A stretch of 64,000 nucleotides of DNA from Nannobrachium achirus (GCA_963921795.1 OY997645.1:33555382-33619381); one strand, 5' to 3'. Positions 1 through 11,951 are shown, counted from the stretch's first letter. Translations and numbers: made by a program. The notes: generated by a model not told the origin, from the sequence alone.

Positions 1-207
1 GTGACACATTACGCAATATTTTCTCAAAGAAGCATAAATCTGACCTATCTTATGGTTGATTTGTCCTTAGATGTGGTAAAACATTTTTGCTTTCTGTGTC
101 ACAGAAAAAGTATCTTCATCTTAAAACAGAAATACAAAAATAGTTTGAACTGTTTTATATTTTAAGAGCCACTGGCTGTATTTCATTTGTCTTTTTTTTC
201 TCCAAAG

Positions 208-318
208 GCTGTGCACACTCTCGTCGCCCTCCAGAGACGGTATTTGGCCTCATTGGGAAAACTGACCCCTGCAGAAGAGGATTCCATATGGCAAGTGATC
301 ATTGGCCAGCGTGCAGAG
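208..318 (+). CDS. diablo: diablo (Smac) homolog, internal coding exon
   Basis: The exon encodes 37 residues in phase 0, starting AVHTLVALQRRYLASLGKL and including the stretch EEDSIWQVIIGQRAE. It is bounded by a pyrimidine-rich tract ending in AAAG and by a GTATGT donor. The pattern matches the helical core of DIABLO/Smac, where the equivalent human segment carries the near-identical WQVIIGARAE. DIABLO is a nuclear-encoded protein of the mitochondrial intermembrane space; once released it binds IAPs through its processed AVPI N-terminus and so frees caspases. The exons encoding the targeting peptide and the IAP-binding N-terminus are not in this window, so the gene is partial here. Recognition rests on this exon together with the next two, which continue in frame. 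Confidence 0.93.
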
Positions 319-520
319 GTATGTATGCGTTTGTCTCGCAAACCAGAAATTATAGCATGATTGAAAGAAATTTGAACTTATATTCAAATGGCATGCGTAC
401 ACCTATTCCCTTGTTTTTATGTTTTTATTGTGTAGTGTGTGCATGTAGTGTCTTAAACATGAAGCAGGGCTTGAAACAATCCCTTATAGAAACCTAATCT
501 CTACTCCCTTGGCCTGACAG

Positions 521-617
521 GCTGGTGACAAACACGATGAATGCAAGCGCTTTGAGTCAACCTGGATGAATGCTGTCAAACTGTGTGAAATGGCATCCGA
601 GGCAGCGTATTCTTCAG
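521..617 (+). CDS. diablo: diablo (Smac) homolog, penultimate coding exon
   Basis: The exon has 97 nt, giving 32 codons plus the first base of a glycine codon completed in the next exon. It encodes AGDKHDECKRFESTWMNAVK followed by LCEMASEAAYSS. The acceptor is CCTGACAG and the donor is GTATGT. The ESTWMNAV and EMA-EAAY motifs align with ETTWMTAV and EMAAEAAY of mammalian DIABLO, in the long helical bundle that forms the arched homodimer. The first and last ends of this exon agree in phase with its neighbours. Confidence 0.93.
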
Positions 618-1253
618 GTATGTACTGTAAATGAAACTTATCTCTGAAGAACTGAACTGCAACTTAACATTACTCAGGAATGGTTGTCAATAGTTTAACC
701 ACTTAAATCCTATATACTTAAACTAATACTGAGTTGGCCTGGATCAACTCAGTCCCCCAGGGCTGCTTTATCCCATATATGTTGTGTCCCAGAACAAGGA
801 TGCTAGGGTTAAAGTGGTGAACTTGATTTTCTCAGCCTCCGGAAACAGTGGGGATCACAGCCAGCAATTACTCTAAGAAAGACATTGACTTGTCAGCATG
901 GTCATAAACAACGTCTTAGAAGCTGGCATACTTACAATATTTGTTGTTTACAAGTAATGGCGTCCCCTCAATTCTTAGTAGATGCCTCTAGCATTTCAAA
1001 CGCTGTCAGTCTCACTCTTCAGATAGTGTATGGCCCAGTAGTTGTCATTCGGTAATGCTTTGAGACAAGATGAAGAAAGAGTCTGAGATCATGGTGGACT
1101 CCAGTTCCCGTGGTCTTAGAACAAAACAGAGATGATGGACAGATGCACCTGCTTGACATCACCTAATGCCTTTTGGACTAGCAGATCTATCAATTCTCAC
1201 CCCGTTCTCCCAGCAATGTGGCTAAGAGTGTGTTTGTTTTTCTGTTCTCACAG

Positions 1254-1462
1254 GTGCTGAGCAGGCATCCATCACAGCAAGGATGAATGTTCAGATGGCC
1301 CAGTCCCAGGTGGAGGAGGCACGGAAAATATCTAAGGATGCAGATAAGAAGTTAGCCGAGATAAAGGCTGAAGAGATCCAGAGGATGGCAGAATATGCTT
1401 CCTTCCTGGACAAGAATGGCGAGGAGCATGAAATACATGAAGCTTATTTACGAGAGGACTAA
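1254..1462 (+). CDS. diablo: diablo (Smac) homolog, terminal coding exon with stop
   Basis: The acceptor is TTCTCACAG. The first two bases finish the split glycine, then 68 codons run to TAA at 1460-1462. The exon opens GAEQASITARMNVQMAQSQV, and QASITAR is a signature of DIABLO. It continues as a charged amphipathic helix rich in K, E and A. It ends EAYLRED, identical to the C-terminus of mammalian DIABLO, so the stop is the native one. The three exons give 138 C-terminal residues. The human mature protein is 184 residues, so the missing part upstream is the presequence and the N-terminal helix. No frameshift or internal stop is seen. Confidence 0.95.
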
Positions 1463-1975
1463 GGGGAAAAGGAGTTTGGGGATAAAAAAAAGATACGCAA
1501 GGCTTACTTACCTCTGCGCTTATTTGAATTCTGTTGTGGCAGAGGGGAAATATATTCACTGTTTTGTTTTCAGTGGTGTTCAGTTCTGTTTGTGTCTTTG
1601 ACTTGACCTTGGTGATTTACTTGGTGATTTCTCCCTCTGTTGCACATGTAAGTGCTTATGAAGCATTGAGGGAAATATTGGATTTCATTTTGTAATTCTT
1701 TTGTACATACTACTTGCATCTCTGCATAAATGCGAAGAATCTGCATCTAGTGAAAATATTCCATTAAAGTGTTTAGTAATTTGCAAACAAACTTGTTTGT
1801 AAATGCTCATTTTCTGTTGTTTGATTATTTAACAAACTATTTATTTGATTAGTGTAAACCTTTTCTGGATTGTGTAAGATGATGTGACTTTGTTAAGGAG
1901 AAGGCTGGCCAGCATGCAATTATTTTATGTATGTTGGGTTATGTTCCATTGTAATAAAAAACATTTTTCATATAA
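1463..1975 (+). other. diablo: diablo 3' untranslated region
   Basis: AT-rich sequence follows the stop codon. It contains an ATTAAA at 1763-1768 and a canonical AATAAA at 1953-1958 followed by a T-rich stretch, so the likely cleavage site is around 1970-1980. The end is inferred from these signals only. Confidence 0.6.
1953..1958 (+). promoter_or_regulatory. diablo: polyadenylation signal AATAAA, diablo
   Basis: A canonical hexamer about 490 nt after the stop codon, followed within 30 nt by a T-rich run (GTTTTTTGTTATCC and onward). It is the best candidate for the distal poly(A) site. Confidence 0.6.
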
Positions 1976-1979
1976 CTAT

Positions 1980-2440
1980 TGTTTTTTGTTATCCTTTTTT
2001 GCATCCGCAACTAAAACATATCTCGTTGTGTACATTTTATAGTGTCTGTCTTGTCTTTGGAAACCCAATCTTGTAACAAAATTATGACACAGATGTTTAA
2101 TAATCTAATCTTTCCTACTAATAAAATAGTAGGAAAGACAAATTAAACTGGCTGGCAGATTAGAATGAATGAGGTATTATGCAGAAAACCTGCCCAGGTA
2201 GTGTCTTTGCCAACCTCAAAAGAACTACTGCATCACTGTAGTCCTCATGGAAAATGTTCAAAATCATTCATATATAATATGTATATACATATATAATAAA
2301 ATTATTAGTTATGTATATAATTCTGCTGAAATCTGAAAACTCATTTCCAGACTCATGCCCTAGCACCTATTTCTTGTATCAGTACTTGCCTCAGAGATTC
2401 CTGTGAGGATATTGCAAGTGGGCCCACAAATAATTGCAAT

Positions 2441-2474
<34 letters not shown>

Positions 2475-5093
2475 GCTATCCTACTTGTAGTTACTTTATA
2501 GTATATGTTTTCTTAGCAATAGTTTCTTGACCGTGTCATTGGTTGCCTAAGGTTCATCTTGCACTTAGGTTAGTCTGGATAACTGTCTGCTAAATGCCGG
2601 CCCAACATATTATAGTATTCAAGTTTCCCTATATGCCTTTATTAACTCAACATAACAATCAAATGCTATTTTATTACATTCCCGTACCCAAGCCAAGTGT
2701 CAGGTGTTTTTCTCCTATTAAGATATATATTGTTTGTGTTGCTCTCAGAACAAGTCTTGCTGTAGGAGGGGTGTTCGGTTCCTTTCTTTCATATCCACTG
2801 TTTCCCTTCTTCATTTACATGTGCACTCAACACCTTGTGTTCCCAGTAAATTACCCATGTCCTCAGTCTTTCAACTGCACTACTTCTAGGTTAACTCTCC
2901 TTCCCCCTGTTTCATTCTGACTGAAAAGAAAGTGACTATGCCAAGTAGTCTATAAACAATAACAAAAATCAGTTTAAGGCCAACAGAATGTTTTGTCATT
3001 TTTTCAGAATTGTTGTTGAATGTATTTACTTACTTTATTTTGTACAGATGGTGACATGCCACTAATTTATGTGTATGTATGTACCGTATGTATTTATGCA
3101 TATGTACAGTATGTATATACATTATGTATGCATGTGTATTAGTTGGAAATGCTTATCCAGTGGTGCCTTTTATACTGAATGGCAGGCAGGAGCTTTCAAA
3201 TTGTAGTCTGTTTCCTTGTAAATTACGATCCAGCAGATGGCGATCTAAATCCATTACAATAAAATGTGGCACTGAAATCCTGGATTGTGATCAATAGTAG
3301 TCATTAATCTGTTTATATTTCAAAAATACTACCTGATTTTACCAGATCAGACAATTCTCTATTTAGGCATTTAACAGCTGCTCTTATATCAGAGTGAAGT
3401 GCAAGATCAGAGTGAGTGTGATTCATAGATGGTGCAAGGTGCACAAGCTCTATGCACACTGAAGCAGGTCAGACAGGGAGCCAATGATCTTGATACATTT
3501 ACATAGGATTGAATTCAAGTTTATTTTAATAATCCCTCTTTATTTTTCTAGTGTAAGTACTTAAAGGAATAAATTACCTAATCTCTTAAAAACAAACTAA
3601 CTATAACCTGTAAATGCACAACCAAATCTTAAAAAATGAGAGTCTGAGAGCATCTGAGATCATTTGTAAACTGAGTAGCCTATTCAAGGTAGATGTATGC
3701 TGTTTGATTGTCTTTACATGTGTCATCCAAAGGTCAGTTTGGGTTGTAGGGTCATTTCGAGAGCTCATTAAGAAGGAGGCCTCTCTGGAGCTGTAAACAC
3801 AAGTGTCTAATGTCAGCCAGCAATGAGATGACCTCTCCCAAATCTAGATGGTCATGCCTTGACTGGTGAAGCATGAAACAACAATACAATCCAACAACTT
3901 ATTGACGGTAATGTTTGGAGCTGGGAGGCTCTGCCTCTTCCTTAGACCTTACTGGTGATGCACCCATGATGAGGGGGGTAGAGTGAGGAGGGAGAGGTGT
4001 GCAGTGTCTGGCCCACAAATGTGACTGGAGAGGAATGTTGTGTTTAACAAAGGCTGTTTTCACAGACTGTAAAACCAAATGCCCCAGACAGGCAATGGGG
4101 ATGTGCACCCACTGGTCACAGGAGAGGTGCATGGTGCCAATGCAGTCTTGCCTATCCGCAAGGAACTGTAATAACACATTAATAGACAACATTTTCTAGA
4201 ATGAACCCTCAATAAGGCAATCACAATGACAAAGGTCACATGTCATAAATGCTAATAAACCATGAAATGGCACCAATGGGTTTATGTATTGGGTGAAGAA
4301 TTTCCCCTCAAAATGTAATATTGGTTTAGCAATTACGATTAAGCAAAAGTAAATATTTCTGCCCAACTGGTCTATGGAATAAATTAAGTAAATAGCTAAA
4401 TCATCTCATCTAACACAATCTCACAAGTCTGTATAGCACCAAGACCTTACTATTACATGCAATGTGTACCAGGAAGGGTGATTGATTGGTGAAAAGGGCA
4501 GCACTTTCACCTGGGGATTTATCACTCTTTGAGGATATAAATAAACCACCAGACGATATAAAATGTTGAAGAGGGTACAGTGTGGTGGTGACATATTATG
4601 AACTAAGCTTTAATCACCATGAGGTTCAGTGGTGACACTGTTGCTGTGGGGCTGGGTTAAATCTGACAAGAAATATAGGGAACCCCTGCTGAGCTAGTAT
4701 GGCCTCATTGAAGCTTAGAAGTTAGAACTAACAGGATAATGAAGATGTCACTGTAGAATGTAATGCGAGTAGAGGGTTTCTTTATGAACTCATGTAGAGG
4801 AATTGATAATGTCATAGTCGCATATGATGCCAAATTAATAATAATATTAGGGACATAATAATAACATACAATAAGATTGCATTGTGTTTAACAATATCTT
4901 TCATGTTTTCAAAATTGAAAGGGCATAGAATGCTTGGCATGTGACTGCTGTGTGGTAGGTTGAACTCTAGGTTTATATTAACTCTCTCATTCATTTCCTT
5001 TTTATCTCTTGGTTTAATCATCTATAAGAAAGGCATGGCATCATTGTCATGTAGAATAGATCCTAATGTCTTTTTAAAATAGTATGCGATTTC
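1980..5093. other. intergenic, no gene seen
   Basis: AT-rich single-copy-looking DNA between diablo and the nectin-3 gene. Open frames here are short and without recognisable domains. A (TA)n patch lies at about 2440-2474. A small hairpin lies at 2115-2135 (CCTACTA / TAGTAGG). No exon-like conserved peptide was found. Confidence 0.5.
2440..2474. repeat. (TA)n microsatellite
   Basis: Interrupted alternating TA tract, with the string AAATA breaking two TA runs. Confidence 0.9.
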
Positions 5094-5131
<38 letters not shown>

Positions 5132-5174
5132 GAAGGAAGGAAGGAAGGAAGGAAGGAAGGAAGGAAGAAAGAAA
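5094..5174. repeat. (GAAA)n-(GGAA)n compound tetranucleotide repeat
   Basis: About nine AGAA/GAAA units pass directly into about nine GGAA units and then two GAAA-type units. It is a pure purine strand and therefore capable of triplex formation. A lysine/arginine/glutamate-rich open frame across it is an artefact of the repeat. Confidence 0.95.
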
Positions 5175-5312
5175 TCCCCTCAAAATGTATTGGCATGCCT
5201 AGCTATTCACATTTATATCATATTTATGTTTTCATATTTTCCCAATCTATCCTAGATTGGGATTTATTTTCTTGTGCATACTACAGTGTGTGCAGTGTGC
5301 TATGCAACTATG

Positions 5313-5932
5313 CATATAGTGGAGCATTTCGGGCAGTATTTTGATTGAATCGTGCACTTTCTTTACGATAAAAGCATGACATTTGGCACACAGTTAGAAC
5401 ATGGAACATTTTTGGCTATATATTTGGCTATATATATATCGTAGATTTGTCTTGGGAAACCTTGTGGGAGCCAATCAAAGTTGTAGTCTCGTTGACTTTA
5501 CTATACAGTAAAATACGGTAATACAAAAAATAAATATGCTTTAGCATGTGAGGGGTCAAACTTTTTTCATGATTCTGAATCGGAATCCAATGCAAACATT
5601 TCTTTTGCACAAAAAACTTTCCTTGGGGTAAAAACGGCCCCCACAAAACTATGGTTTAGTGATGAGTCATCACTTTTCACAGTTTTGTGGGGGCCGTTTT
5701 TCCGGAAAGGAATGTTTTTCGTGCAAAACAAAAACTTGCATCGGATTCAGAATCATGAAAAACCTCTAGTTTGACCCCCACATGCTACTTAAAGCATATT
5801 TATTTTTTGTATTATTTTACCAACTTTGATTGGCTCCCACAAACTTGATTGGCTCCCACAAAGTTTCCCAGTTCCATATGGCAAAGTGTGTTCATGCACG
5901 ATTTTTGCTTGAAACGCTCCCACTAAATATGG
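5313..5932. mobile_element. Fold-back (long inverted repeat) element, about 620 bp
   Basis: Two arms of roughly 300 bp are inverted copies of each other. The outermost pairing is CATATAGTGGAGC (5313) with GCTCCCACTAAATATGG (ending 5932). Next, TTGTGGGAGCCAATCAAAG (5462 on) pairs with CTTTGATTGGCTCCCACAA (5823-5842). The inner stem GTAAAAACGGCCCCCACAA (5627 on) pairs with its complement at about 5683-5703, around a loop near 5656-5672. In the right arm the motif TTGATTGGCTCCCACAAA is duplicated in tandem. There is no coding capacity. No clear target-site duplication was found, so the superfamily is unassigned. It resembles the hairpin MITEs known in fish only in general form. Confidence 0.8.
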
Positions 5933-6056
5933 TCAAAGGTTAAGTAACATTGATTTGATATAACAATATCATATCTGACCTACTCATTTGAAATATACAA
6001 ATAAAATAGCCTTCCTTAGCCTGAAGTGTATTCTAGGCTACATGTTTTGAGTGTTT

Positions 6057-6057
<1 letters not shown>

Positions 6058-6124
<67 letters not shown>
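6058..6124. repeat. (GT)n microsatellite, 5' of nectin-3 exon 1
   Basis: About 33 uninterrupted GT units, ending about 130 nt before the proposed nectin-3 start codon. It therefore lies in the promoter or 5' leader and could be length-polymorphic. Confidence 0.97.
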
Positions 6125-6127
<3 letters not shown>

Positions 6128-6153
6128 GGTACATCCCACGCGGATCGGTCGCC

Positions 6154-6222
6154 ATGGAGAGAGCAGCAGCAGCACACACACAGTTCCCAGACAGAGGAGA
6201 GAGCAGCACAGAGCTCAAGTAG
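6154..6222 (+). promoter_or_regulatory. Candidate upstream ORF in the nectin-3 leader
   Basis: An ATG in the context GCCATGG opens a 22-codon frame (MERAAAAHTQF...) that closes at TAG 6220-6222, 29 nt before the main ATG at 6252. If transcription starts upstream of 6154, this uORF could reduce initiation at the main start. The transcription start site is not visible in the sequence. Confidence 0.35.
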
Positions 6223-6251
6223 TGCCATTGCGCACGCAGGGATTGGGAATC

Positions 6252-6333
6252 ATGGCGAAAAAAAGATTGAACACTTCTTTGCGATTAACTGGACTGCGGG
6301 CGGCATTATACATCGTCGTATGTGGATTTACAT
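6252..6333 (+). CDS. nectin3: nectin-3 coding exon 1 (signal peptide)
   Basis: ATG at 6252 (A at -3, G at +4) starts MAKKRLNTSLRLTGLRAALY, then IVVCGFT: a basic N-region followed by a hydrophobic core, as in a signal peptide. The exon ends T|GTAAGT in phase 1, which matches exon 2, where T plus AT gives tyrosine. With this start the six exons sum to 1644 nt, an exact multiple of three, giving 547 residues (human nectin-3 is about 549). The start exon is less conserved than the Ig exons and sits 21 kb from exon 2, so it is the least certain exon. Nectin-3 is a single-pass immunoglobulin-superfamily adhesion protein of adherens junctions. Confidence 0.75.
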
Positions 6334-6436
6334 GTAAGTTATTTCCTTCATTTTAACTATTGTTTTCCCTGAGACTTTCGTGGCCGTGGCAAAAAGTTCG
6401 GTGCTGGGCCGGTGCTGCTTCTGTGTCTCGATCCCG

Positions 6437-6615
6437 TTAAGGCCTCTCCATACTATGACCGAAATGTTCGGTGAGTTGTGTTTTCCGACGTGCAAATTTC
6501 CGAACTCCCGTTCGGTCCAATGCTTTTCAGAAGTCCCGAGGGATATCATTTTATGGTAGAAAAGGACCTTTTGACCGAAAACGGCGGTTTCGGTCATAGT
6601 ATGGATAGGCCTTAA
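6437..6615. mobile_element. TTAA-flanked MITE, 179 bp
   Basis: Bounded by TTAA at 6437-6440 and 6612-6615. The terminal inverted repeats are GGCCTCTCCATACTATGACC and the near-perfect complement ending ATAGTATGGATAGGCC, extending through CCGAAA/TTTCGG. TTAA duplication is typical of piggyBac-like and Kolobok-like elements; no transposase is present. Its first bases (TTAAGGCCTCT) are shared with the hairpin pair at 26551-26860. Confidence 0.75.
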
Positions 6616-7790
6616 GATTCCCAGAGCAGAGGAGTCATTTCAGAAAGAAATAGGGGTTGGCAAAGTGGTCACCACTTAAGCCTCGTTTCTAAAACAGTGA
6701 TACTAGTAGGCTGAGCCCATGTAGATCCACTATTTTGTTTGGGAGGCGAAAAGAGAAAATGTTTGAAGATGTTCGCCTATAGTGACATTCCCAAAATCTG
6801 GATGCCACGTTCAAAGTGGTTAATAAATGAGTTTGGGGACAATATGCATAAAATAACTGAATTTGAGGTTAAATGTGCAACACACGGGTGGCAATTGCCA
6901 TCGGAGCATCCCCTGTTGACCCAAATGACGCCCATGGATCCCCCAGAGCAAGCAGCCAAAACCTGGCTGTCCCTGTTCTGTTCAAGTCGGTACTGCTGTG
7001 TTTTCGGTCACTTATACGTTAGCTGTAGCCATAAGCTAACGATTTGTCCAGCACATCATCGTCTACCTATATATATCTACAACAAAACTGACGAACTGGG
7101 CTAAGCTGCCAGTGTTGGCGAACGTAAGCGTGGTAATTTGAGTTGTTCTTTCCTTGCCCTGGCACCTTTCCATTTGTTCCCACTGTAACTGAATGCTAAC
7201 TGCACCCCATTGAACCGTTGCTAATTATAACACCACAGCAGCTCAATGAACTGACCCGGGGACTCGTTGGAGTCCTTGGATCTCTTGTCCCGGGCAACAA
7301 AGCGTCAATATTACAACTACTTCACTCTATTGTACATCATCTTGACTTGGCTTGACATCGCCACACATTCTTACCACGGGGTTGCGGTCTGAAAAAACAA
7401 ACCAAAGTTTATTTATTGTAAGTAATGATCTGGGTGTCAACTGATAATGCGAAGTAAAGAGGTCTTTAGGGGGTAGAATAAAAAGTTTTTACTGGCATGA
7501 CATGAGGAAGAAAGGTGGGGCATGCAGGACAGGAGAACCCCTTTGTGACTGAATGTGTGTAGTGGCTGCTGGGGAAATGAAGACATATTTCAGTGAGTGA
7601 GAGAGGAAAGGCATTGCAGCCGCAGAGTCTGGAAGTATTGACCTGCAGTTGGGCCACATGCCAAAGTACCTTCCAGCCTCACTGTCACAAATAGCGCAGC
7701 AGGGGAACTCTGCTGTACCCCTTTCTAAACAGGACCTCGACCTGGTACATGCCTTTAAGCCGTAGCCTATTGCCCTATGACAATAGAATG

Positions 7791-7889
7791 TCCACAGTAA
7801 AATCCTCAGTGTTATAGGTCCATTGTACATGTGTACACTCTCTGAGTATACAAATCTGGATAAATTAACACTGAGGATTTGACTGTGTA
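7791..7889. mobile_element. Short inverted-repeat MITE, about 100 bp
   Basis: The left end CCACAGTAAAATCCTCAGTG pairs with the right end CACTGAGGATTTGACTGTG. A related internal sequence (AAATCCTCAGTGTT, then GTACACTCTCAGAGT) recurs at about 38622-38730 in intron 5. Superfamily not assigned. Confidence 0.6.
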
Positions 7890-8132
7890 CAAAGCAAATA
7901 TGTTGCCATTGTGATCTCTTCACACTCACCCACACACAAGCATTTTTCCTCTGTATCTTTTTCCCCCCTTCTGCATAACCACAAAATATAGGTTCATAAA
8001 TCAAGGCAGAAAGATGAACATTGATAAACACATTGTATTATATATGGATAAACATTGTATTGTTGGTCTAAGTATAACCTTAGGCCTTTTGTCGGGCAGC
8101 ATGTCAAATCTCCCTCCTTACTCAAAGTTGAG

Positions 8133-8166
8133 TGTGTGTGTGTAGGGGGGGGGGGGGGGGGGGGGC
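8133..8166. repeat. (GT)n followed by poly-G tract
   Basis: Six GT units, then a run of about 19 G residues. The exact length of a homopolymer this long may be uncertain in assemblies. Confidence 0.9.
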
Positions 8167-9319
8167 ACTTCTTAACAAGAGATTTAATGTGTAATTTCCT
8201 TTGACTGTGTGATTTTCAGAACGCATGGAGTGTGTAGACAGCGTTGTGAGGAGGGGACTGCTTTAAGGTGTGGTTACAGACTGTGAGGTCTGTAATTGAG
8301 GAGCATAGTTTTGTGGTTTCTACTCTTGGGGCTGTGTGATTCGCAATCTAAATAAATAATGTAGTAATGGAGCCACCTAAATTACAGAGTCAATACAGAA
8401 ATAGATTTTCAAAAAAGAAAAAAAGAAGGAGAAGAAGCAATGCACTGACATGGTTTAGGCTTAATGGAAGTTGTTGTGAGTCAGTGATGAAGTCAAATAA
8501 GTCTACCGTCCCGACTGTCAAACTTTCTAGCTTTGTGTCAACATTTACCCAAGATGGATCTTATCAGTTGCATGTAGTTCTTGACACTTACTTATTATGT
8601 ATTCCCTTTTTTCTTTCTTCATATGCAAATGACTTATAAACTTTTGTTTACTTAAAATAAACAAGCATTTGCCTGGTGGCTGGTGTTTTTTCCATTTCCC
8701 ATTCAGGACATTTGCTGCAACTACTAGGGTAATGCTATGCACCAGAAGGGCTTCAGGACTAGTTAGTGCAGTGTTTGAATGCACAGCTGTGACTTGCAGC
8801 TGCTGTATCTATCCACTCCTCTCGTTTGATGTTAAATCTCAGTTGTGAGGCAGCAGACTGAAAACTCCTAATCACACTTAAAAGGAGGAGGGCCATCAGC
8901 AGATGAGTGTTTTGCTTTATTGTGGGACATGGTGACTGTGTGTGCGGGACTGGGGAGCAGCAGGCTGTGGCTACTGAGACTGTTGCTTTAGGCTCCACCC
9001 TTCGCCTCTTTTTCTCCTGGCAGATGTGACTGTCAGGAGTCGGGACAGGCTACTCCCCTGCGGTCCATTAGTTCATGTAGTAGGGTAACCTCCAGCCTTG
9101 GGATAAAACATCTGCACCGAGACTAGACCTGGCTCTACAGCCTTTGACACTGGAAAAAGAAAGTGCTGTGTATGTCTGTGACACAGCATTTTTCAATCCA
9201 CTGTCCTTAGAAAGAAATAAACATCAGTGGCAGTGCCTTACCCATTCATGACAGTCCATTACTAGTTGTATCATCTGATTATTATAGGCTTACCCATCTT
9301 ACCCTGTTTTAATCATGGG

Positions 9320-9372
9320 GACTACCTTTTAAACTAGCTAACATGTGACTACCTTTTAACTAGCTAACATGT
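9320..9372. repeat. 26-27 bp tandem duplication
   Basis: The unit beginning GACTACCTTTTAAACTAGCT and ending AACATGT occurs twice head to tail. The copies differ by one A. Confidence 0.85.
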
Positions 9373-10063
9373 TTAGGCAACAGTATATCACCCAAATGTA
9401 TTCCTACTTAGTTATTTTTATTCCTTCGTTTGTGTTATTCTATTTAGTAACAAAATAAGTAACACAATTTTAAATATTTAACTCACCAGCAGTGTCTCTG
9501 GTCTATCACTTCTTGTTGAACTGAGAAATTACCTCTATAAATGTAATCTCCCATTGAAGAGTAATCATAAGCTGTATTGTAATAAAGAAGATGATATGTT
9601 TATTTTGCTATACAGTCTGATTTAGTACTTCATGTCCATTAGTAATTATCTATGGCTGTATCCGGAAAATACCATAGTCGTAAATGCGCTATTTCAGTCA
9701 TAACTCATTTGAGTCTCTGATTCATAGGAACTGGGTGGCAGAAATGGCTTCCAGATATTTTTATGGTTAATTGCCTACAGTGAATGAACAGAGGGAACCC
9801 CTTTAAACGCTTTTGCCTGCTGCTGTATTCAGGCTGTAGAGTAGGCTGTGTGCAGTTCAGTATGTAACCCATGTAATGGTCACGCTGAGGTTGAAACTCT
9901 GAGGTTTACTTCCACAGTAAAGTATTAAATGAGTGGCACAGGGCAGGATGTGCACCGTCAGCAGTCAAATCCCCACAGGAGAGGAGCTCTAGGGTTATGG
10001 GAAACAGGTGTGGTCCCTTTTCACCACTCAAATCTTATGTGTGTTACATTTTAGTCATTCAAC

Positions 10064-10512
10064 CAGGGACGTGCTGGGCCCCTGATTCAGCCCGGGAAAA
10101 AGAGTTGGAGAGGCCCTCATTGCGCGCTATAGAGAGAGATCTCTCTCCATATAGCGCTGCTGCTACTCAAAGATTTGTGACAAAGTGACAAGCCAGTGGG
10201 CCAATTACATGAGTTATATTTCGTCGTTGTCGGGTGGAAACCTTGTATGTCCTAAACCGTTTGTTTTGTATTTATCATTTAAAAAATGATTTAAACTAGT
10301 GAAAACAGCCGATCTACAAGCAGATAGTAGTAGATCTGCTGTTTTCACTACTTTTGTGCGACAGCCTTGTATGATGAAGCAGGGCTTTGCTTTGCGAAAA
10401 AAATAGACACATTTGAAACTAATTTTGTCCTAATGGCCGGCCTGGACCGGGCCCGGAATGAACCGGCCGTTTGGGAGTTGTCCCGCTTTTCCCAATGGCC
10501 AGCACGTCCCTG
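10064..10512. mobile_element. Non-autonomous hAT element, CAGGGACGTGCTGG family, copy 1
   Basis: Termini CAGGGACGTGCTGG and CCAGCACGTCCCTG are perfect inverted repeats. The 8-bp duplication CATTCAAC flanks both sides (10056-10063 and 10513-10520). Inside, from 10222, lies the left half of a second element family (CGTCGTTGTCGGGTGG), whose right end is missing here. A palindromic module lies at 10297-10350 (TAGTGAAAACAGC... and complement). There is also a subterminal hairpin, GAGAGATCTCTC. No transposase. Confidence 0.92.
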
Positions 10513-10771
10513 CATTCAACTATCATGTGGTCATGAAGTGTTTTGGACAAGCCATGTAGTCATGACAGTCAGTTGTACACTTTAAGGTACACACACATAA
10601 GCACAACACTGCAGGAAAATACCACCTGTCAAATATTGGTGTTGCCTGTGGTCTCCCTGACAGTCATCTGAGGGTTGATTGATGTTTTTGTTCTATAACA
10701 TTGTCCTTGTACAGTAGGTTAAAACCTTAAAAGTTAGTTTTTTTTTCTTAATTAATTAATTAAATAAATTA

Positions 10772-10813
10772 CTACTGTATTTCTCTCTTTAGCTACTGTA
10801 TTTCTCTCTTTAG
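10772..10813. repeat. 21-bp tandem duplication
   Basis: Two perfect head-to-tail copies of CTACTGTATTTCTCTCTTTA plus G. Confidence 0.9.
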
Positions 10814-11951
10814 TTATATCTCCTTCTCCTACCTAGCCCCACTGTTGACAACCGTCAACAGACTTTTCATTTGGTGCTTTGGACATTTCTAATTGTCTAA
10901 TTTGTCTCTAAATTTACTTTGGAATACAGGTACATACCATAATATTATTGCCCTTCTCTTGTTATCATCTGCAATTGGCCTCATCGATATACAGTAATGG
11001 TACATTATTGGCATAATTCTCCTATATTCTAGTAGTTTGCAACCACAGCAACAGAAATGGTGCCACTGCTAGAGTAATAAGAAGAACAATGTAATAAATT
11101 AGTACAAACTATTAAAGTAACTAGCCAGTGAGTGATTATGTTTTTAAAACCTCAGTTGCTGAACTCAAATGTCATCAATAAGTGAACAAAATAGTTAATA
11201 CTATTGATAAAAGTCTAGCAATCAGCTATCCTACATTCCAAAGAGAGTTGCCCCTACATGAAATCCGATTACGGTATAGAAAGGATGTAGTTTCTGGTAT
11301 TGTCAGCAAAATAACTGGTCTTTTACTGTGATAATCTTCTATAATTGCTATTTTGAATCAGTAGTCTGTATTAGGTTTATAGCCTGAAAGTGTCCATTAA
11401 GGCATGTTTACGTCTTCATTAATGCTGTAAAAATGTTTAGCTGCATGTCTTCAGCTTATAGGCTGCTTTTCCAGACTCACCAAGTACAATGAAAATGAGG
11501 CAATGCATAATACACAGCTTGAGCTAAATCTGCCAAGTTCTCATAAGCTTAAGCATTTGCCTAGTATGTCAAATTCTGTAAGACACCACATTTCAGATTT
11601 GCGCAGTCAAAGAAAGAACTGGTTTAATACGTTGGACAAGCCTGATGTCTTGCAGAGTTATCCAAATGTACCGCAGCTATAGACCATATTCACACAGTGG
11701 CCATTTGGCTCTTACTTCATTCTTGGGGGTGTGAATATGGCCAGTTGCTTTAACAGGGTCCTGTGCCACCATATCCAGCTGGGACCACAGCCATCTCAAC
11801 AACGCCTCCCATGGTCACATTCCTCCCCTGTTCTAAGCTTCCACTCTGCTATTTCAATCTCTGCAATCTCTGACATAATTGACATTTTCAGTTAGGCTAA
11901 GATGGAAAAAGTTGGATATATTTTCACACTTATGAGTACAGAGTACCGACC

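Noticed and set aside
7489-8031. 180-codon minus-strand open frame in nectin-3 intron 1
   Set aside because: No recognisable domain, no exon signals matched, and it overlaps the MITE at 7791-7889. Composition looks random.
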